Assembly (NCBI GenBank): GCA_019448385.1
Contig: JAGTXO010000007.1
Span: 434,001-498,000, forward strand
From: Diacronema lutheri
Taxonomy: Eukaryota > Haptophyta > Pavlovophyceae > Pavlovales > Pavlovaceae
Reading direction: 5' to 3'
Length of the DNA stretch: 64,000 nucleotides
This document shows positions 18,025 to 32,000 of this stretch, in pieces (position 1 is the first letter of the stretch; the number at the start of each line of letters is the position of its first letter). A program made the position numbers and the translations under genes. Under the pieces are notes generated by a model. The model was given only the letters and a program-made list of their open reading frames with translations. It was not told where the DNA came from and did no database searches.

Positions 18025-21000
18025 ATGTCAGACGACAAGAGCGCCGCTGCCACGTGCACGGCAGCCGCCGAGGGCCGGGCGGCGGCACCGCCCGCTTTGG
18101 CACCACGTAAGGCGCGCGTCGAGCTCGGTCGGCCGTACACAGCCGCGGCGACGTGTGAGCCCAAACCGGCGCTCAGCGCGCGCGGCTCCCTTGCGCTGCA
18201 CGCGAGCGATCTGTTCGACCCGCGCCTGCGGCCGCCACCGGCCACGCTCATCGACGTGGTGCGCGCGTCGCCGCGTCATTCGGGCTTGGCCGACGCGCGC
18301 CGGGCGCAGCCGCAATGGCGCGCGGCCGAGCTGCGCTCGCCGCGCTCGCCGATCGTCGCGACGCGCCCGCAGACGGCCGCGGCGGGCGACAGGGTTGGCC
18401 GGCAGCCGCGGTTTGCGCTGCGCGGCGCGCGCGGCTCGCCGCCGCAGCAATCGCCATCGCACGGCCTGCAGCCGCCCGCCACGCCGCCGCACACGGCCGC
18501 GCAGCCATCGCCGCGCCACTCGAGGCTTGCGGGCGGCGTGGCGGCCGCGCCCCCGCTTCGGACCGGCCTCGATGCTGCGTGCTTCTTTGGCGAGCAGCGG
18601 GTGCGCAACTTTTGCGACACGGGTGACGCAGGCCACGCCATCGGGTGCACCGAAGCGAACATTCTGCTCGTCGAGCGTACCGGCGGGTACGGGCCGTGCG
18701 ACCTGGTCGAGCTGCGCGCGCCCAATGCCGCGGGCGCTCCCGCGCGCGCGACGACGAGCGCCGGCGCGGCGACGGCACGCGCGTGCAGCTCCGGCGCGAG
18801 ATGCGGCGCGAGCGCGTCGCTCGGCCAGGCGGACGGCGCGTCGGCGCGACCGCGGCTGGTGACCGCCGCCTCCGGCGACCGCGCCGCGCGCTTCACCGGC
18901 TCGCCGCCCAACAGCCCGCCGCAACCGGCGCTCGCGGACGCGGCTACGCCCGTGCGCGCCACGCCGCCTTCCCTCGCCCGCTCGCCGCCTGCTATCGCCC
19001 TGTCTCAGCCGTCCGTCGTCTACTCCATGTCGAGCCGCGGAGTGGTCGCGATGCGCACGGCGTCGGCGCCGTCCAAGCGGCGACGGCGCGCGCCGGGCGG
19101 ACGTCGCTCGGCGCGCACATCGGCCGAGGCGCGCTCGGACGCATCCGACGGCGCGTCGGACTCGGGCTCGGACGAGCCAACCGACGTGCAGGCGCTGCAC
19201 GGCTGGGTGCGTGGTGCGCTCTCGTACAAGCTCGTGCGCAGTTTGAATCTCGCGCACCATCTGCTCCTCGCGAAGCTCACCTTCCGCTGGCGCGCGCTCG
19301 TGGCGCGCGAGCGCTGGCAGCGGCACGCGGCCGCGCTCGAGCGCGCGCTCGCCGCGCTCTGCCCGCCGCTGCGCGTCGCGGTGGGCGAGGTGTGCGCGCT
19401 CTGCGCGCGCGCGGCCGACGCGGCCGAGCACGCGGCGGCATCCGCCACGCCGCGCGCGCGGCCTGCGTGTGGTGCCCCGTCTGCCGGTGGCGCGCCCGGT
19501 GCTGCGCGACGCCTGTCGCGGGCGGGCGCGTGCGTGCGCGTCTCGGCGCAGCACGCGGGCCGCGGCGCCGGCGCGGCGTCGCTCGCGCGCGTCGATGCCC
19601 GCCCGCCTCGCGTCCCGTCGTGCAGCGCTGCGGGCGGCTGCGGCGTGTGTGGCGACGCGCTCGCGGGTGCAGGCGTGACGGCCGCCGCCGCCGTTGCCAC
19701 CGCCGCCGAGGCGGCGGCGCACGAGGCGGAGGTGAGCGCGAGCGAAGTGGAGTTGCCCGCGTTCGCCGCGCTGCTCGCGCGAGCAGCCGCGCGCGCGCGC
19801 ACCGAGATCGCCGCGCTCGGCGCGGAGGTGGCGGCGGCGGTGGACGAGGCGCGGCACGCGATCGCGACGGCACGCGCCTTCGATCCGGATGCTTCGAGCG
19901 ACGACGAAACCGACGTGGACAGTAGAGGCGGCGCGCGGCGCGCGCACGCGCCGCCGCACGCCAGCGACTCGCGCGCGCGCGCGCTGCGCTTGCGCTCCTC
20001 GCACGCGGGCGTGGGCGTGGGCGTGGGCGTGGGCTGGCGCGAAACGGTCGTCGGCTGCGCCGGCCGCGGGGCGCACGGCGCGGCCGGCGCGACTTGCGCG
20101 GCGGGCACCGACGGCGACGCTGGACTGCGCTTGCGGCGCCCTCTCGTCGAGTTGGGCACGGCCGCGGAGCGCGCGGCCGCGCTCGCGGCGAAGCGCGCGG
20201 CGCATGCGCGATGGCTGGACGCGCGCGTGCGCGCGCTCGAGGCGCTCGGGCCCGTGCTCTTCGCATCGCACGTGCAGGCGGCGCGAATACGCGCGCTGCG
20301 CACGGTCGCGCGATCCATGTCGGCAGAGGTCGGTGCGGCGCGCGGCGCGCGCGCGTCCGGCGCGTCGGCGGCCGTTGTCGCGGCGCGGCGCGCGAGCGCC
20401 GGCGACAGCGCCGCGTGCGCTCGCGCTGCGCAGGCGGCAGGCGGCGCGGAGCGCGAAGGCGTCCAGCTCGCGCGCGCGCCCGAGGCCTTTGCGCCGGCGT
20501 CGACGCCCCCTGTCGGCGCGTGCCACGCGCCGCCGCGCGCGCGCACGCACCAGCTCCTCCCGTGGCACGCCCCGCTCGCGGACGCGGAGCACCTGCCGCC
20601 ATCGCCATCGTTCATGGCGCACGTGCGCGCCGCGCCGGGTAGCGGCGCGGCGCGCGCGTTTGACACCGCGTCCAGTCGTGCGCTCGCAAGCGCTACGGTG
20701 GCGGCAGGCGCCAACGAGGACGGGGCTGGCGAGCCCGCGGACGACGTGCGCGCCGGCGAGGTGGCGGAGGCGGCGGAGACGGTGGAGGCGGCGCGCTCGC
20801 ACGAGCAGTTGTTGCGGCGGCTGCTCGGCGCGCACGGGCGAAGGCGCGCGCTCCGCTCGATCACGCGCGTGCAAGCGCTCTGGCGGGGTGAGTGCGCGCG
20901 CCGCCTCGCCTCGCCTGCGAGCGGCTGGCCTGGCGACGCGTCCCAGCCGCTGCACGACGAGGGCGGCCTCGAGCTGGCACTGAGCAGCGAGCAGCTGTGC

Positions 21001-23026
21001 GCGGCCGTGCGCGGCGCGCTCGAGCGATTTGCGCGCGAGCTCGGCCCGCCCGAGCCGCCGACGACGGCGTCGTGGGCGTCGACGCCGGCGGGCGAAGGCG
21101 ATGGCGGCGGCACGATGCCCGAGCCGCGCGCAACGTGGGTGGCGCGACCTGTCATGCCGCCAGCCCACCCGTACTCAGACCTGTTGATGCCCGCCGTCTC
21201 GCTGGACGGCGCATTGGCGCCCACGGCCGCGCTGGGCCCGGCGCGCGCGCCACCGCTGCCCTCACCGCCGCGTTTGCCGCCCGAGCTCGTCGAGTGCATC
21301 GAGGCGACCTGCGCGGTGCTTGGGGCCGACCACGCGCTCGCACGCGCGCACGTCGCCGCACTCACGCCCCTCGCCGCCACGCACGCGCTCAACGTCCGCT
21401 GGGCTCGCGCGCTCAGCGAGGTGCGAGCGCACGCGCTCCGCGCGGCGATCGGCGCGCGCGCCGCCGCACGCGCCGCGCGCGAGCGCGCGAGCGCGGAGAT
21501 GCGGCTCGCTTCGGCGGAGGCGCGCGCGGCGGCGGCGGCGGTGGCGGGCGGCGGCCCGAAGTCGGCCGCTGCGCTCGCCGCCGCGGCCGTCGCCAACGCG
21601 ATGGTCGCGGCGGTGGGCGCGGCGGCATCGAGCGCAGCGGCCGTGCACATGCGCGCGCACTTTGATCACCCGCCGCTCGGTGCGCTCACGTCAACGCTCG
21701 CGCTGCTCGCGCGCTGGCGCGCACAGCTGCACGGCGCGGGCGCGCCCGTGCGTTTCGGCCGCCTCCGCCTGCGCCACGAGGCGGCGTGCGCGTCGGCGGG
21801 CGAGGCGGCCCGAGCGGCGGCTGAGTCGGCGCTTGCAATCGTTGCCCTCGTCGCCGGGCGGCGCGCGAGGATGCTCGCCGCGTCGTGGCGCGCGCGCGCG
21901 CTGGCGCTCACGCCCGCCAATGCGCAGAGCGGCGGCGACTTTGACGCCTTCTGTGAGCTCGCCGCCGCGGCCGCAGAGCACGACGCGCGGCGCGCGGCAG
22001 ACGCCGACGAGCTCACGGACGCGAACGCGTGGCTCGACGCGTGGCGCGAGTACGTGCGCGTCGCGATGGACGCAGAGGCGATCATCTTGCGCGCCGAGCC
22101 GGTGCTCGCGGCTCGCGGCTCGCTCGCGTTCCGCCGCGCGGCCGACCGAGTAAGCGCCGCGCGCTCGGAGCTTGCCAGCGCGTCGCGCACGCTCGAGGCG
22201 GCAGCGGCGCGCGCGCGCGCGCCGCTGCGCAAGCGCGCGCACGCGCATCGCGCGGCGCTCCTACGGGAGGTCGGCGCGCTCGACGGCGCGCTGCTCGAGC
22301 TCGGCGGACAGCTTGGGCTGTGGCGCCACGAGCCATCGCCAGCGCGCGCGCCCGCCGGCCAGCGTGGCGTCCTCGAGCTCCGCCTTCCATCGGAGCGCGC
22401 GCTCGAGACGCGCGCGCGCCCGCTCGTGCGTGCAGCGTCCGCGCCGGCGCGTCTTGCCGATGGCGATGCACGCGGCGCGGCGCGCGCGCGCGCCACGCGT
22501 CGCTCCGCTCGCACGCCGTTCGCGCGCGCGCTCGCCGGTGCCGCGCCGGCGTCCGCCGCGGACGGCCTCTCGCATGCGGAGGTGGTGGGCGCGCGCGTGG
22601 ACGCCATCGCCGAGCGAGCGGCGCAGCTGTGGCGATACTTTGGCGCCCTCGAGGCGGCGCTCGCCGAGCTCGCGCGTTGGGAGCTCGCGGCGGCGGAGGA
22701 GGCGAGAAGTCGCGCGGCGGCGGCGAGGGCGCACGCCGCGGCCGCGCGCGAGCGCCGCGCGCGCCTCGAGAGCATGGCGGCGACGCCGACGGCGGTGCCG
22801 ACGGCGAGCGCGGGCCCGGGCGGCGGCCCGGCACCGCCTCGCGCCTCTCCGCCGTCTCGCGCCGAGAGCCTCGCTCCTGCGTTGCCGGGCACGCAAATCG
22901 AGCGCGCCCGCGAGCCCGTGGCCACCGCGCCCGCCGCCGCCGCGCCCGCCGCCACCGCGCCCGTTGCCGCCGCGCCCGCCGCCGCTGCGCCCGCCGCCGC
23001 CGCGCTCGCCGCCGCCGCGCTCGCCG

Positions 23027-23073
<47 letters not shown>

Positions 23074-26000
23074 ACGCCCGCCGCCGCACCTGTGCCTGCA
23101 GCAGTCGCTGGGTCCACACGACATACGCCCGCGCTCGCCCTCGCGAGCGGCGCGTCGGCGAGAGCGGTGGAGCCCGTTCGCGCGCGCGTGCCAACGTCTG
23201 CGGAGCGCGACGCGGCGCTCGAGGCGCGCGCCGCACGCAGCGCAGCCGCCGCGTCCGTGTCGCGCGCTCGCTCACGGTCCCAGTCGCTCGTGGCGTGCGC
23301 GCGCGCTCAGCTCGAGACGTGGCGCGCGCTCGTCGCGTGGGAGGCGTACGTGCAGGGCTGGTGCAATCTCTCCCTCGACCAGCTTGCGGGCGCGCGGAGC
23401 GCGCGCGTGGCGCCGGCGAGGCCGAGCCGCTCGTTGCGCGAGCTGCGGCTGCGGCTGCGCGCGGCCAGCGCGCGGCGCGAGACGCGCGCACGGCCGCGCG
23501 CAGCCGGGGATGGAGGCGTCGTGCCGGCAAGACGCGCAATCGACGCGCGGGCGCGTGCGAGCTCGGGCGCAGAGCGCTCGCGCGCTGTTTCTTCCCCCGA
23601 CGCGGCCTCGAGGCTCAACGCCGCCGCGGCATCCTCGGCCAAATCGGACTACTCGGACTCGGGCTCGGACTCGGTCTCGGGCTCGGGCTCGGACGGCGAC
23701 GCCGGCAGCGCAGCCAAGGGCGGCGGCGAGGCGGATGATGTCGACGAGCGTGAGCGCGCGCGCTTCGTCGAAAGGCGGCGCGCGGCCATGCGCGCCCGCG
23801 CGCACCCGCAGGCGGAAGCGCTCGCGCAAGGCAAATTTGCAGGGCATGGTGCGGCTTTGGCGGGACGCGGCCGCGGCGCGGCCGATGGCGCGGCGCGCGG
23901 CGCGCGGCGCGGACGCGCAGCTCCCGCGCCCGGCTCGGCCGATGCGTTCGCGCTCGCCCTGCAGGCCTCGGTGGCCGACTTTGACGCGCTGACCGTCCCG
24001 CTCCTCGAGCGGATCGCGGGCGCGTCGCCGCAGCCGAGGCATTGGCGCGCGCTCATCGAGCTGCTCGGCTTTGGCTCGGCCGAGCTGTTTGCGCCGGGCG
24101 GGCCGGACGGGCTGTCGGGGATGGACGGCACGGTCGCGCTCGCGGAGCGCACGGCCGACGAGCTGCTTCGCCGCGCGGCCGCGGCGGAGCATGAGGAGCG
24201 CGCGACGCAGGCCGCAGCGGAGGCCGTTGCCGCATTCACTGGCGCGCACGACGGCGCGGGGGGCGCGGCCGTGACCGCGGCTGCCACGGGCGCCCACCGC
24301 TCGAACCTGGCGCAAGCTCTGCTCCTCGACGCCGAGGAGCGCATAAGCGCGGCGGGCGCGACTCGCCGCGCATCGGACGCGCGAGAGAGCGTCAGCAGCA
24401 GCAGCAGCGGGGAGGAGGAGGGTGAGGTGGGCGAAGAGGAGGGGCGGGACGAGGAGGAGGGGGAACTGTGGTACGGAGAAAGCGACGTGGAGGATGGCGG
24501 CGGGCGTGTCGGAAGCGCGTTCGCGAACAGAAGGCGGCGGCATGACGACCGCGACCGCGCGCGAGGCGACGACGACGGCACCGACGACGCCGACGACGAG
24601 GAGGACGACAACATGAACGACGCCGAGTCGGATGGCAACGGTGCCACAGGTCAAGACCGCGATGGCGCGCACGCGCGGCGCGCGCGCGCGCGCGTAACCC
24701 TTGCGGCCAAGCCGCTCCCATCGTGGCTTTCGCGCGTCACCATTGGCGACCTCGTCCGCTCGGGCCTCGCACACCCGGCCAACGACGCGAGCGTGCGCGC
24801 CATCACCGAGTCGGCCAAGGCGGACGCGCTCACGGTCGCTCGCATCCGCACGCTGCGCGCGGGCGCGCGCGGCCTCGGCGAGACGCACTTGCGCGGCGCG
24901 GCGGACGTGCTCGCGCGGCGAGGCAGCGCGCACGGCGCCGCGACGCTCGCGGCGGCAGCAATACGCCAGCTGCACGCACGAGCGATCAGCCGTGGCGACG
25001 TCGGCGACGCGCCCGGCGCGCGCGCGTCGGACGAGGTGTCGCTGGCTCGGCGGCCGCTCGAGCTCGCGCTCGGCGCGATCGACGCGTCGCGCGAGCGCGT
25101 GCACGAGCAGCTCGTCGAGTTGCACGCGCTGCTCGTCGAGCCGTCGACGGCGCGCGGCGCGGGCGCGGCGCAACGAGCGGCGACGGCCTCGCTGCGCGCC
25201 TCCTTGCTCGAGATGGCCGAGCTGCTGGATGCCTTCTTGAGCACGACGCTTGCATGGCGTCGGCTGCGCCCGCTCCTCGCGCTCCGGCGCGGCGGCGCAC
25301 GCCGGCAGCTCGTCGCCGAGGTGGGCGACTTTGCGGCGATCGACGCGGTGTGGCGCGACGTGGTCGCGGAGCACGACGCGATCCCCCCCACGCTCGACGG
25401 CCGCGCGGCCGAACGGAGAGCAGTGCGTGCGCGCCGCGCGCGCGTCGAGGCGGTGCACGCGCGGCTCGAGCGGCTCGAGGCCTCGCTCGGCCAGTTCGCG
25501 GCCACGCAGCGCCTCGCCTGCCCGCGGCTGTTCGCGCTGAACGACGCGGCGCTCGTGCGCGCCGCCGCATGTGCGCCGCGCGAGTTGGACGCGGCCGTCG
25601 AGTGGAGCGTCTGTTACGACAACGTTGCGGCGCTCGTCATCGCGCCCGCGCGCGGCGCGCACGCGGCGGTCGCGCGGCTCGCAGCGTCGAACGCCGCGCG
25701 GCAGGCGCGGCGGTTGCGCAGCGCGCCGCTCGCCGCGCCCGGCGGCCGCCTCGGCGATGGCGGCGGCGGCAGCAGCGCGAGCGCGGACGGTGCCGCGGAC
25801 GGCGACGGCAACCGTGCGGCCGTCCTGGATGCTGGCGCCCTCGACGACGGCTTTGACGGCGGGCACGGCGGGTACGATGGCGGCGTCGACTCGGACGAGG
25901 AGCACGCAGAGGCCGCCGTCTGCACGGCCGTCCTCTCTGCCGAGGGCGAGGTCGTGAGCCTCGGCGCGGCGGTGCCTATCGTCCGCGCGGCGCTGCACCT

Positions 26001-29000
26001 CAACCTCGTCGCGATCGACCACGCGATCCGCGCGGCGCTCGTCGCGGGCGCGCGCGCGTGCCTCGCCGCGCGCCTCGCGCCGGGCGCGGCGGTAACTACC
26101 GCGCCGATTGGCACGGCACTCGGCGCGCCCGCCGGCAGTCCGGACCGTGCGCTGGGCGCTGGCGGCGTTGAGGACGGCCGCGACGGCCCGCGCGACGCCG
26201 ACGCTGCGCGCGGCGAGCGCCCGCTCGCCGCGGCGCAGTGCGCGGTCCTGGCGGAGCGCATGGCGCTCACGCTGCTCGTCGACGGCGCGCGCGAAGCGAG
26301 GGCGCCCATTGCGCCGGCTGCGAGCGCGCGCGCGCCGCTCCCGCCGCTCGGCGCAGAGGGTGTCGCGCGCGGCACCCGAGCCGCCGCGGGCGACGCGCGC
26401 GCGCCATCGCCGCGCGCAGCGTTCGGCCGCTCGGCCGCGCCGAGCGACGGGCGCGCCGCGCTGCGCGACGCCCTTGAGCAGGCGAGCGCGCGCGTGCGCA
26501 CGCTCGCGCACGCCGCCGGCGCGGGCCGCGTCGGGCCAGGCGCACACAGCCGCTCGTGGCTGCGCCATCTGACCGCGTCGGCGCTGCTGCTGCTGTGCGC
26601 GGACGCTCGCGACGTGCTCGAGCAGCACGTGCGCATGGCCGAGGCCGAGGCGGACGCCGCCGCGCACGCCGGCGATGACCACGCCGCTCGCACGGCCGCG
26701 GCGGACGCGGAGGCGCGCGGCGCGATGCCGGCGCTTCCGAGCGTCTTCCCGCTGCGCTTCTCGTGGGACTCGGTCGTCGAGGCGCTCGCCGTCGAGCTCG
26801 CGCCGAGCGCGCGCGACGGCGAGCGCCTCGACGGCGACGACGACGTGCCGCACGCGCCGACGCTGTCCGCGGCGGCGACCGCGCACTTCGGTGTCGGCGC
26901 AGCGCTGGGCGGTGGCGGACTCGACCTCGGCGGACTCCGCCTCGTCTACGGTTGGGAGCTCACGCCGATTGGCGCGCCAATCGCGCTCACGCCCGCGGGC
27001 AAGCGCGCGCAGCACGCGCTCGCGCGCGCGCTCGCCGGCCGCGCGCCGTGCGCGCTGGTGGGCGACGCGGACGGCGGGAAGTGCGAGCTCGCCGTTTCGC
27101 TCGCGCGCGCGCTCGGTCGACGGACGTGCGTGCTCGAATGCGGCCCGCGCACGACGCCCGCCGCGATCGAGCGCGTCGTGCTCGCCGCCGCGCTCTCGTC
27201 CGCCGTCGCCGTGCTCAAGCACATCGACGCTCTTCCGCCCGCATCGTCCTCGGTCCTCGCCACGGCCGCCGCAACCCTCGCGCTCGCCGCGCGCGCCGCC
27301 TACCCGCCGCCCGCCGTCTTCCTCGGCGGCGCGCGTTTCGTACCCACGGCCAGCCATGGCCTGATCGCGACGGCGCGCGCGCCGGCGGCGCGCGGCGCGG
27401 CCGCGCTCGCCGGCGCTACTGACGGCCACGCTGCCGGCGGCGGCACGCGCGCGCGCGTGTGGAGGCCAGTGCAGCTCGCGCGCCCCGACCACGAGGCGAT
27501 TGTGGCGCTCGTGCTGCGCGCGCACGGCTTCACGGCGAGCGGTGCGCGCGCGTGCGCGCGCGCGCTCTGCCGCACGTTCGAGCTGCCCGCCGCGCGCGGC
27601 TGGACGATGGCGCACCCCCTCGGCCTGCGCGTCTCGCTCGAGGTTGCGCACGTGGCCGCCGCCAGTCGATGGCGGCGAATTATGGCGATGCCGCGCGCCG
27701 CGGCGGGCGCGGCGGGCGCGGCGGGCGTGACCACGCTCAGCGTGCGCAGCCTCACCGGCGCACACGCGGAGGGTGCGCTCGTGCTTGACGCGGCGCTGCA
27801 GCGGTGCGCGTCCGCGTTGGACGCCAAGCACGCGCCCCTCTTTGCGGCCTGCGCCGTGCGCGCCTTTGAGGACGAGCTGGCGGGCGGAGGCGAGCACGCG
27901 GCGCTGCCGAGCGGCGCGAGCGTCGATCACGCCGTGCGCGCCGCGCCCGTCGGTCCGCAAGAGCAGTGCGCGGTCTCGTCAATTGCGTGTGCGACCGCCC
28001 AGGCCGCGCAGTGTGGCGTCCTCGCGCCGCGCGCCGACGAGGCGCGCGGCGCGCACGCGGAGGGCCCGCGAACGCTTGCGAGCGCGGCGCCGCGCGCGGC
28101 CACGGCGCGCGCCGAGCCGGCCGCGAGCGCGGACGCGGGCGCGGCGGAGCGCGCGCCCATCGCGGCCACGGACGGCGGCGCGGCCGGCGCGACCGGCGCG
28201 TCGGGCGCCGCGCAGGAGCCGCGCGAGCCGCGCTTCTTGCCCCTCGACGCGGGGATCTTCTCGTTCGACCGGCTCGTCGCGCTGCCGCCCGCGCTCGAGG
28301 CGGCGGTGCTCGACAGCGTCATCGACTGCGAGCTCGACGCGGCGACCGTGCCCAAGATCGCCGAGCTGCACGAGGCGCTGCGCGCGACCGGCGGACCCGT
28401 CGCGATCGTCGGCCCGGCGGGCAGCGGCAAGACGATCCTCTGGCAGCTCCTCGCGCGTGCGCTGGGCATGTGCGCGCCCGCGCCCGAGGCGGGCGTGGCG
28501 GGCGCGCGCGCGCGCGCCGACGGCGGCGCCGAGCGCGCCGCGCGCCGGTCGAGCGTCCGGCCGAGCGTCGCGTCGGCGGCCGCGGCGGCTGCGCTCGCCG
28601 CCGACGACGCGGCGGACGAGGCGGCGGGCGGGAGCGCCGCGCGCAACCGCGCGGGCATCCGCCGCGCTGCGGGCTGGTCGTGGGACGTGACGGGCCTGCC
28701 GTACAGCCTGCTGCCTCCGTCCAAGCCGCTTGGCGCGCTCGCCGCCAGCGCGGACGAGGGGGCGGCGGCGGGCTCCGTGGGGTACGGCGGCGGGGACGCG
28801 GACGGACGCGCGATCGTGGTCAGCGCGCAGCCGCGCGCCTACTCGGAGCGCGAGCTGCTCGGCTACGTCGATGCGGCGTCGCGCGAGTGGCGGCGCGGGC
28901 TGCTGCACGACCTGCAGTGCCAGCTGTGCGAGGCGGGCGGCAGCGCGGCGGCTGCGGCCGGGGAGCTCACGGCGAGCGCGAACGATGGCGGAGCGGGCGC

Positions 29001-32000
29001 GCGCGGCCACGCGGCGCGCGCCGGCGCGTCGAGGCGTGAGCTGCGCGGCGCGGCGGCGGCGGGCGCGGCGCGTGGCGCGGACGCCGAATCCGACGTGCAC
29101 GACCCGGGCGCCGGCTGGCTCGTGCTCGACGGGCCGCTCTGCGCCGACCTGGCCGACGCGCTGCTGCCGGCGTGCGAACGCGTCGCGGTCGCGCCCCTCC
29201 CGCCGCCGCTCCCCGACGCGCGCACGCCGAGGCGGTTGCCCGTGCGCGGTGGCGAGGGCGACACCAGCCAGGCGCCGCGCGATGTGGCAAGCGCCGACCT
29301 GCGCGCCGAGCCCGACGTCGGCGAGCGCGACGGCGCCGCCGGCGGCGCCGGCGCCGCCGGCGGCGCCGCCGGCGGCGTCGCGTCCCTTACTTTGAGCGTG
29401 CGCCAGCTCGGCGTGCCCGACGTTGGCGAGCGCGACGGCGCCGCCGGCGGCGCCGGCGCCGTCGGCGGCGCCGGCGGCGTCGCGTCCCTTACTTCGAGCG
29501 TGCGCCAGCTCGGCGTGCTCGGCGCGATTGCGTGCAGCGCGAGCGACGGTGCCGACGGCGGCGCGCGAGCCGCCGACGCGGCCGGTGCGTTCGGCGCGCA
29601 GCCGCGTGCGCCGCGCGCGTCACTCGCACCGCGCGCGCTCGGCGCGGAGCAGCGTGCGCTGCCGGGCGCGCGCGCGCAGCCGATGCCGCCGCGCACGCGC
29701 CTCATCGTCGAGACGTGCAGCCTCGCGCACGCGTCGCCGGCCGTCGCTGCACGCCTGCGGCTCGTCGTGCTCGAGGCCTCGCACCTCGGCTGGCGCCCGG
29801 CGCTCCGCCAGTGGCTCGCGCGCGCGCGGCGCGGCCCGCTGCAGCGCGCGTCGAGCAAGGGCGTTGCGCAGCTGGTCGAGCGGCTCGTCGACGCGGCGAT
29901 GCCGGGCGGGACGAGCGCGCGGCCGCTGCAGCTGCTCGGCGGGACGCGCGGCGGCGAGGGCGGCGGCGCCCACGCGCGCGGCGCGCACGCGCTCCGCTTC
30001 GAGCCGTCCGGCGCGCAGCTGCTTAACGGTTTCACGCGCCTGTTCCACGCCCTCGCCGTCCGAGCGTGGCGAGTAGACTGCGCGGGCGAGCCGCCGAGCG
30101 ACAAGGCGTGCCTCCTCCTGTGCGCGCTCGCGTTCGCGTGGGCGGTGGGCGCGGCGCTGCCCGAGCGCATGCGCCGTCACTTTGAGCGCGAGGCCTTGCC
30201 GCTCTGGCGCGCGCTTTCAAAGACGATGCCCGCGTCAGGCGTGTCCATCTTTGACGTCGCCGTCGACGCGCGCGCGGGCGCGTTCGTGCGGTGGGAGGCG
30301 CTTGGCGCGCGCGAGGGCACGGCAAGCGCGGGCGGCGGGCCGCTCCTCCGCCCGCTGCCGCCGCCGCACCTCCACGCGCACCGCGGTGGCGGCGCGGACG
30401 TCTTTGTGCGCACGCGCGCGACCGACGCGGCGGTGGCGCTGTGCTGCGCGCTGCTCGACGTCGGCGTGTGCACGATCGTCGCGGGCCCGCCGGCGTCGGG
30501 CAAGGCGACGGTGCTGCGCGAGATCTGCGCCGTGCGTGGCCACACCCTCCCGCCCCTCCTCGCCGCTGCGAGCGCCGTGCTCGACGCGGCGGACGCGGCG
30601 GCCGAGCGGGCCGCGCACGCGCGCGCGCGCGCGCCCGCCGGCCGCCAACCTCACCCACCGCACCATCCGGACGCGCGCACGTACGCGGAGGCGAGCGCGG
30701 CGATGCACGTGCGCCCAGGCACGGTTGGCGCTGGGCCCGCCGCGCTCGGCGCGGCCGTGCGCGCCGCCGCGGTGCGGTACGTCGAGGGCCGGCGCGACGG
30801 GCGCGCGCTCGGCGGCGCGCGGCTCGTCGCTCTCGTCCACGACGTGGGCGCGCTGTACGAGGACGAGGGTGGCGCGTGCGACGCGCGCTCTGACGGCGAG
30901 GCAGTGCGGACCGCCGACGCCGACGACGCCGGCCGCGCGCCCGAACATTGCGCGCTGCTCAGACCGGCGGGCCAGCTCGGCAACGCGAGCGCGCTTGAGG
31001 TGCTACGCCAGCTGGCGAGCGTGCGCGCGTGCCACGTGCGCGCGCGTGCGCGCGGCCACCGGCTGCTGTGGACGCACGGCGGCGTGTGGCTCGGCTCGTG
31101 CTGTGCCGCCGCGCCGCCCGACGGCGGCGGCGGCGGCACGGGCGCTCCCGGCGCGCGCGAGCTGCGTCTGCTCTCGAGCGCGGCGGTGGTCTACCTGGCG
31201 GAGCCGAGCGCGGCCGCCGTGCGCTCCATCTTCGCGGCGGTGGTGCGCGATGCTGTCGGTGGCGCGGGCGGCGGCGCGACGGCGATGCGCTCGGAGCTCG
31301 CGCTCTGCGCGCACGCCGGCGCTGAGGCATTCGTGCGCGTGCGCGCGGTGCTGCGCGCGCGCAGCCAGGCGCACACGGACGTGACGAGTGCCTCGGCGTG
31401 GAGGGTGAGTCTGGCGCAGATGAAGCGGATGGCTGCGGGGCTTGGGCTCGCGCTGCTCTCCGAGCTGTCGGCGCGCGCGCAGGCTCGTGTTGACGACGAC
31501 GTGCGCGCGCGCGCCGACGCGCCTCACCTCGCGCCGCCCGAGCCCGAGTCGGCGTGGCGCGCGCCCAACGGCGGCGCGGCGCGCGGCATGCGGAGGCTGA
31601 TGGGCGCGTGGGGCCACGAGCTGCACGCTGAGCTCGCCATCCCGCTCCGCCTCGCCGCCGAGCGCGCGCCAGCGGGCGCGCGCGGCGACGCGCTCCGCAA
31701 GCTTGCCACGGCCGAGGGCTTGGCGGCGCTCGGCGCGGACAGCTTCGTCGCGGCCGCGCGCGCGGCGGCAGCGGTGGGTGGCGCGGCCACGCGCGCCGCT
31801 CGCGCGCACGGCGCGCAGGGCGGCGCGTGCGGCGGAGAGAACGGCACGCTGCGCGTGGACGCCGGTGGCGCCGAGCGAGCCGACACCGCCGACGGTGTCG
31901 CGCGCCCCGCACCCGTGCTGCTCGCCGAGGCGTCCAACGGCGAGACGATTCGCTCGGCGGTGCTCGCCGCGTCGAGCGATCTGCTCACGCTCGGAGATGC

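Noticed and set aside
23272-27960. 1,562-residue open frame on the minus strand
   Set aside because: Antisense of the dynein heavy chain; composition is Arg/Ala-dominated with no family resemblance, as expected from GC-rich codon complementarity.
29311-29517. Transposon insertion inside the dynein gene
   Set aside because: No terminal repeats, target duplication or transposase; a simple in-frame tandem duplication explains it.
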